Below, piece by piece: positions 5,417 through 6,570 of a stretch of DNA of 6,570 nucleotides. Under the pieces are notes generated by a model. That model was not told the DNA's origin, did not search any database, and was given only the letters and a program-made list of their open reading frames with translations. This stretch comes from an uncultured Clostridia bacterium (lineage in GTDB: Bacteria > Bacillota > Clostridia > Oscillospirales > Ruminococcaceae). Made by a program: the position numbers and the translations under genes. Position 1 is the stretch's first letter. Each line of letters begins with the position of its first letter. The stretch is taken from NCBI GenBank assembly GCA_947165805.1, contig CAMVBT010000144.1, forward strand, positions 1 through 6,570, in the 5' to 3' direction.

Positions 5417-6466
5417 TTATTCTCCGTCATCGAATACCGTGCAGGGCTTTGAGGTCGCCCTGATGCCGTTTTCGCCGTTTATCAGCACCTCGCCCCAGTC
5501 GTCCGACAGCACCGAGCCGTCCCATTCCTTCGCGAGATCGAGGTACTCGACGCCCCCGCTGTTGCCCTTCCACGACCAGCCGAGATAGCCGGTGCGGGTC
5601 TTTTCGCAGTATTCCATTATGTATTCTTCCCTGACATCGCCGTCGCTGTGCTTATAGCCGAACTCGCCTATGCACAGGCAGAGCCCCTGCTCCAGCACCC
5701 CGTCGATGTTGCTCTTTATCGTGCCCTTGCTCTTGCCCGCCGCGCCGTACATGTGTATCGAGAACATCGTGTTCCCCAGCTCGTCGGAGGCCAGCACGCG
5801 CCTGCCCTCTTTTATGATGCACCCGGCATACTGTCCCCAGCCACCGGCGTCCACCATTATCGTATTCCTTATGCCCGCGTTCCGCAGTTTCGGGATAACG
5901 TCCGCGTAGGCGTCGCCCCACTCCTTGTCCTTGCCCCACGAACCGAACCACTCGTTCGCGATGTTGAGTATCACCCAGCTCTCGCGCCCGATGAGAGCGT
6001 CCTTCATCTCTGTCCAGTAATCGGCTATCTGCCCGAGCACAGCCGGGTCGTCACTGCCCGTGCCGTCGTGTACCTCGAGTATCGCCGCCATTTTAAGCTC
6101 CCTGCACTTGTCGGTCAGCCTGTTTATGTTGTCAAGGCTGTCCTTTTCCCACTGTATGCCGTTCGCGAGCACCAGCCGCACGCAGTTCGCGCCGGTCGCC
6201 GCTATCGCCTCGAGCGCCGTGTCGTCCGTATCCTTGTACCATGTGTGGGCATGGTTCACGCCGCGCATCACGAACGTATTTCCGTTCGCGTCGAGCAGAG
6301 CCGTGCCGCTGACCGTGAAGCTCCCCGAAGCCCGCGCTTCTTCCATCGCCTGTTCCTCGACAGCCGCAGTCTGCGGCAGCGGAGCGTCCGGCGCCGGGTC
6401 GGGCGTACAGCCCGCGAATATCATAGCGGCAAAAGCTGCCGCGGCGATCAATACAGTTCTCTTCAT
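5417..6466 (-). CDS. Lipid-anchored GH5 (subfamily 8-like) endo-beta-1,4-mannanase
   Basis: A 349-residue secreted enzyme expected to cut beta-1,4-mannan chains at the cell surface. Residues 1-20 are a lipoprotein signal: MKRT, a hydrophobic stretch, then FAGC with Cys20 as the lipid-modified residue. A Pro/Ala/Glu-rich linker covers about 21-47, and the catalytic domain spans 48-342. Its landmarks match bacterial GH5 mannanases of the alkaliphilic Bacillus type: LLDANGNTFVMRGVNHAHTW, EVHDGTG (131-137), NIANEW with acid/base Glu172, FSIHMY with His238, IGEFG with nucleophile Glu268, and GWSWKGN (296-302). The domain appears complete, with no carbohydrate-binding or dockerin module. ATG at 6466 is chosen for GGAGGG 6 nt upstream and for the signal peptide that follows. 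It lies 47 nt ahead of the HlyD-like gene in the same direction. The family is clear; the substrate (mannan, glucomannan or galactomannan) is inferred. Confidence 0.93.
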   Translation of the reverse strand: MKRTVLIAAAAFAAMIFAGCTPDPAPDAPLPQTAAVEEQAMEEARASGSFTVSGTALLDANGNTFVMRGVNHAHTWYKDTDDTALEAIAATGANCVRLVLANGIQWEKDSLDNINRLTDKCRELKMAAILEVHDGTGSDDPAVLGQIADYWTEMKDALIGRESWVILNIANEWFGSWGKDKEWGDAYADVIPKLRNAGIRNTIMVDAGGWGQYAGCIIKEGRRVLASDELGNTMFSIHMYGAAGKSKGTIKSNIDGVLEQGLCLCIGEFGYKHSDGDVREEYIMEYCEKTRTGYLGWSWKGNSGGVEYLDLAKEWDGSVLSDDWGEVLINGENGIRATSKPCTVFDDGE

Positions 6467-6472
6467 AGATGT

Positions 6473-6478
6473 CCCTCC
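6473..6478 (-). promoter_or_regulatory. Shine-Dalgarno GGAGGG that sets the mannanase start
   Basis: GGAGGG ends 6 nt before the ATG at 6466. A longer reading that begins at TTG 6508 would add 14 residues, break the signal-peptide layout and start only a few bases after the expected transcription start. The ATG is therefore preferred. Confidence 0.88.
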
Positions 6479-6487
6479 GCTCCGGCG

Positions 6488-6502
6488 TGCCGTAAACCGG
6501 CA
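6488..6502. repeat. Small inverted repeat in the mannanase leader
   Basis: TGCCG (6488-6492) and CGGCA (6498-6502) form a perfect 5-bp stem around a 5-nt loop. It lies between the promoter and the Shine-Dalgarno. It could be a leader hairpin or an operator half-site pair for a sugar-responsive regulator, but it is short and may be chance. Confidence 0.35.
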
Positions 6503-6518
6503 TACCAAATTACCCTAT

Positions 6519-6547
6519 ATTGTACATCAAAACTCCCATTTTGTCAA
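6519..6547 (-). promoter_or_regulatory. Sigma-A promoter for the mannanase and probably the exporter genes
   Basis: A perfect -35 box TTGACA (6547-6542), a 17-nt spacer and TACAAT (6524-6519, five of six consensus matches) lie on the minus strand. Transcription should begin near 6512, giving a leader of about 46 nt before the mannanase ATG. I see no comparable promoter in the 47-nt gap before the HlyD-like gene, so this one may drive the mannanase, HlyD-like and peptidase-ABC genes together. Confidence 0.87.
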
Positions 6548-6548
6548 G

Positions 6549-6563
6549 GCGCGGTACCCGCGC
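6549..6563. repeat. GC-rich inverted repeat directly upstream of the -35 box
   Basis: GCGCGG (6549-6554) and CCGCGC (6558-6563) form a perfect 6-bp stem with a 3-nt loop. It ends 1 nt from the -35 box. It may be the 3' hairpin of a gene beyond the window, although no T-run follows, or a regulator site. The arm hexamers are the same as those of the hairpin just after the mannanase gene. Confidence 0.5.
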
Positions 6564-6570
6564 AGTCGCT

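Noticed and set aside
6467..6508. Longer mannanase start at TTG 6508
   Set aside because: It would place 14 residues before a clean lipoprotein signal, lies almost at the expected transcription start, and ignores the GGAGGG before ATG 6466.

Overview
The window looks like a chromosomal segment from a fibre-degrading Clostridia bacterium, most likely Ruminococcus or a related Oscillospiraceae. The reasons are a GH5 mannanase lipoprotein, near-consensus sigma-A promoters, purine-rich ribosome binding sites, and coding sequence with frequent ATA isoleucine and AGC serine codons. The species is inferred from style and not proven. Every gene I can support lies on the minus strand, so transcription runs from the right end to the left end.

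Layout, in order of transcription. (1) 6570-6467: a promoter with TTGACA, a 17-nt spacer and TACAAT, flanked by short inverted repeats. (2) 6466-5417: a secreted, lipid-anchored GH5 endo-beta-1,4-mannanase. (3) 5369-4956: an unusually short (137 aa) HlyD-type secretion accessory protein of the NHLM/NHLP peptide-export family. (4) 4943-2757: the peptidase-containing ABC transporter of the same system, with an intact C39 Cys-His-Asp triad. (5) 2756-2504: an intergenic block occupied almost edge to edge by a MITE-like element whose arms are tandem 7-mers in opposite orientation. It contains a possible promoter, hairpins and a 17-nt palindrome. (6) 2503-302: the second NHLM ABC transporter, which lacks a peptidase domain. 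(7) 301-151: a gap holding a strong promoter (TTGAAA, 17 nt, TATAAT). (8) 150-1: the start of an RsbW-like anti-sigma factor/serine kinase, cut by the window edge.

Genes 3, 4 and 6 form the canonical NHLM three-gene export module: HlyD-like subunit, peptidase-ABC and ABC. This module is expected to cut double-glycine-type leaders from ribosomal peptides and export them. No precursor peptide or modification enzyme is visible here. The mannanase ends 47 nt upstream of the HlyD-like gene with no clear intrinsic terminator between them, so it may be co-transcribed with the exporter.

The points most worth a second look are the miniature HlyD-like protein, which keeps both ends of the family but lacks the middle; the inverted-repeat element that has apparently split the exporter operon and now supplies the start region of the second ABC gene; and the pairing of a mannanase with a peptide exporter.
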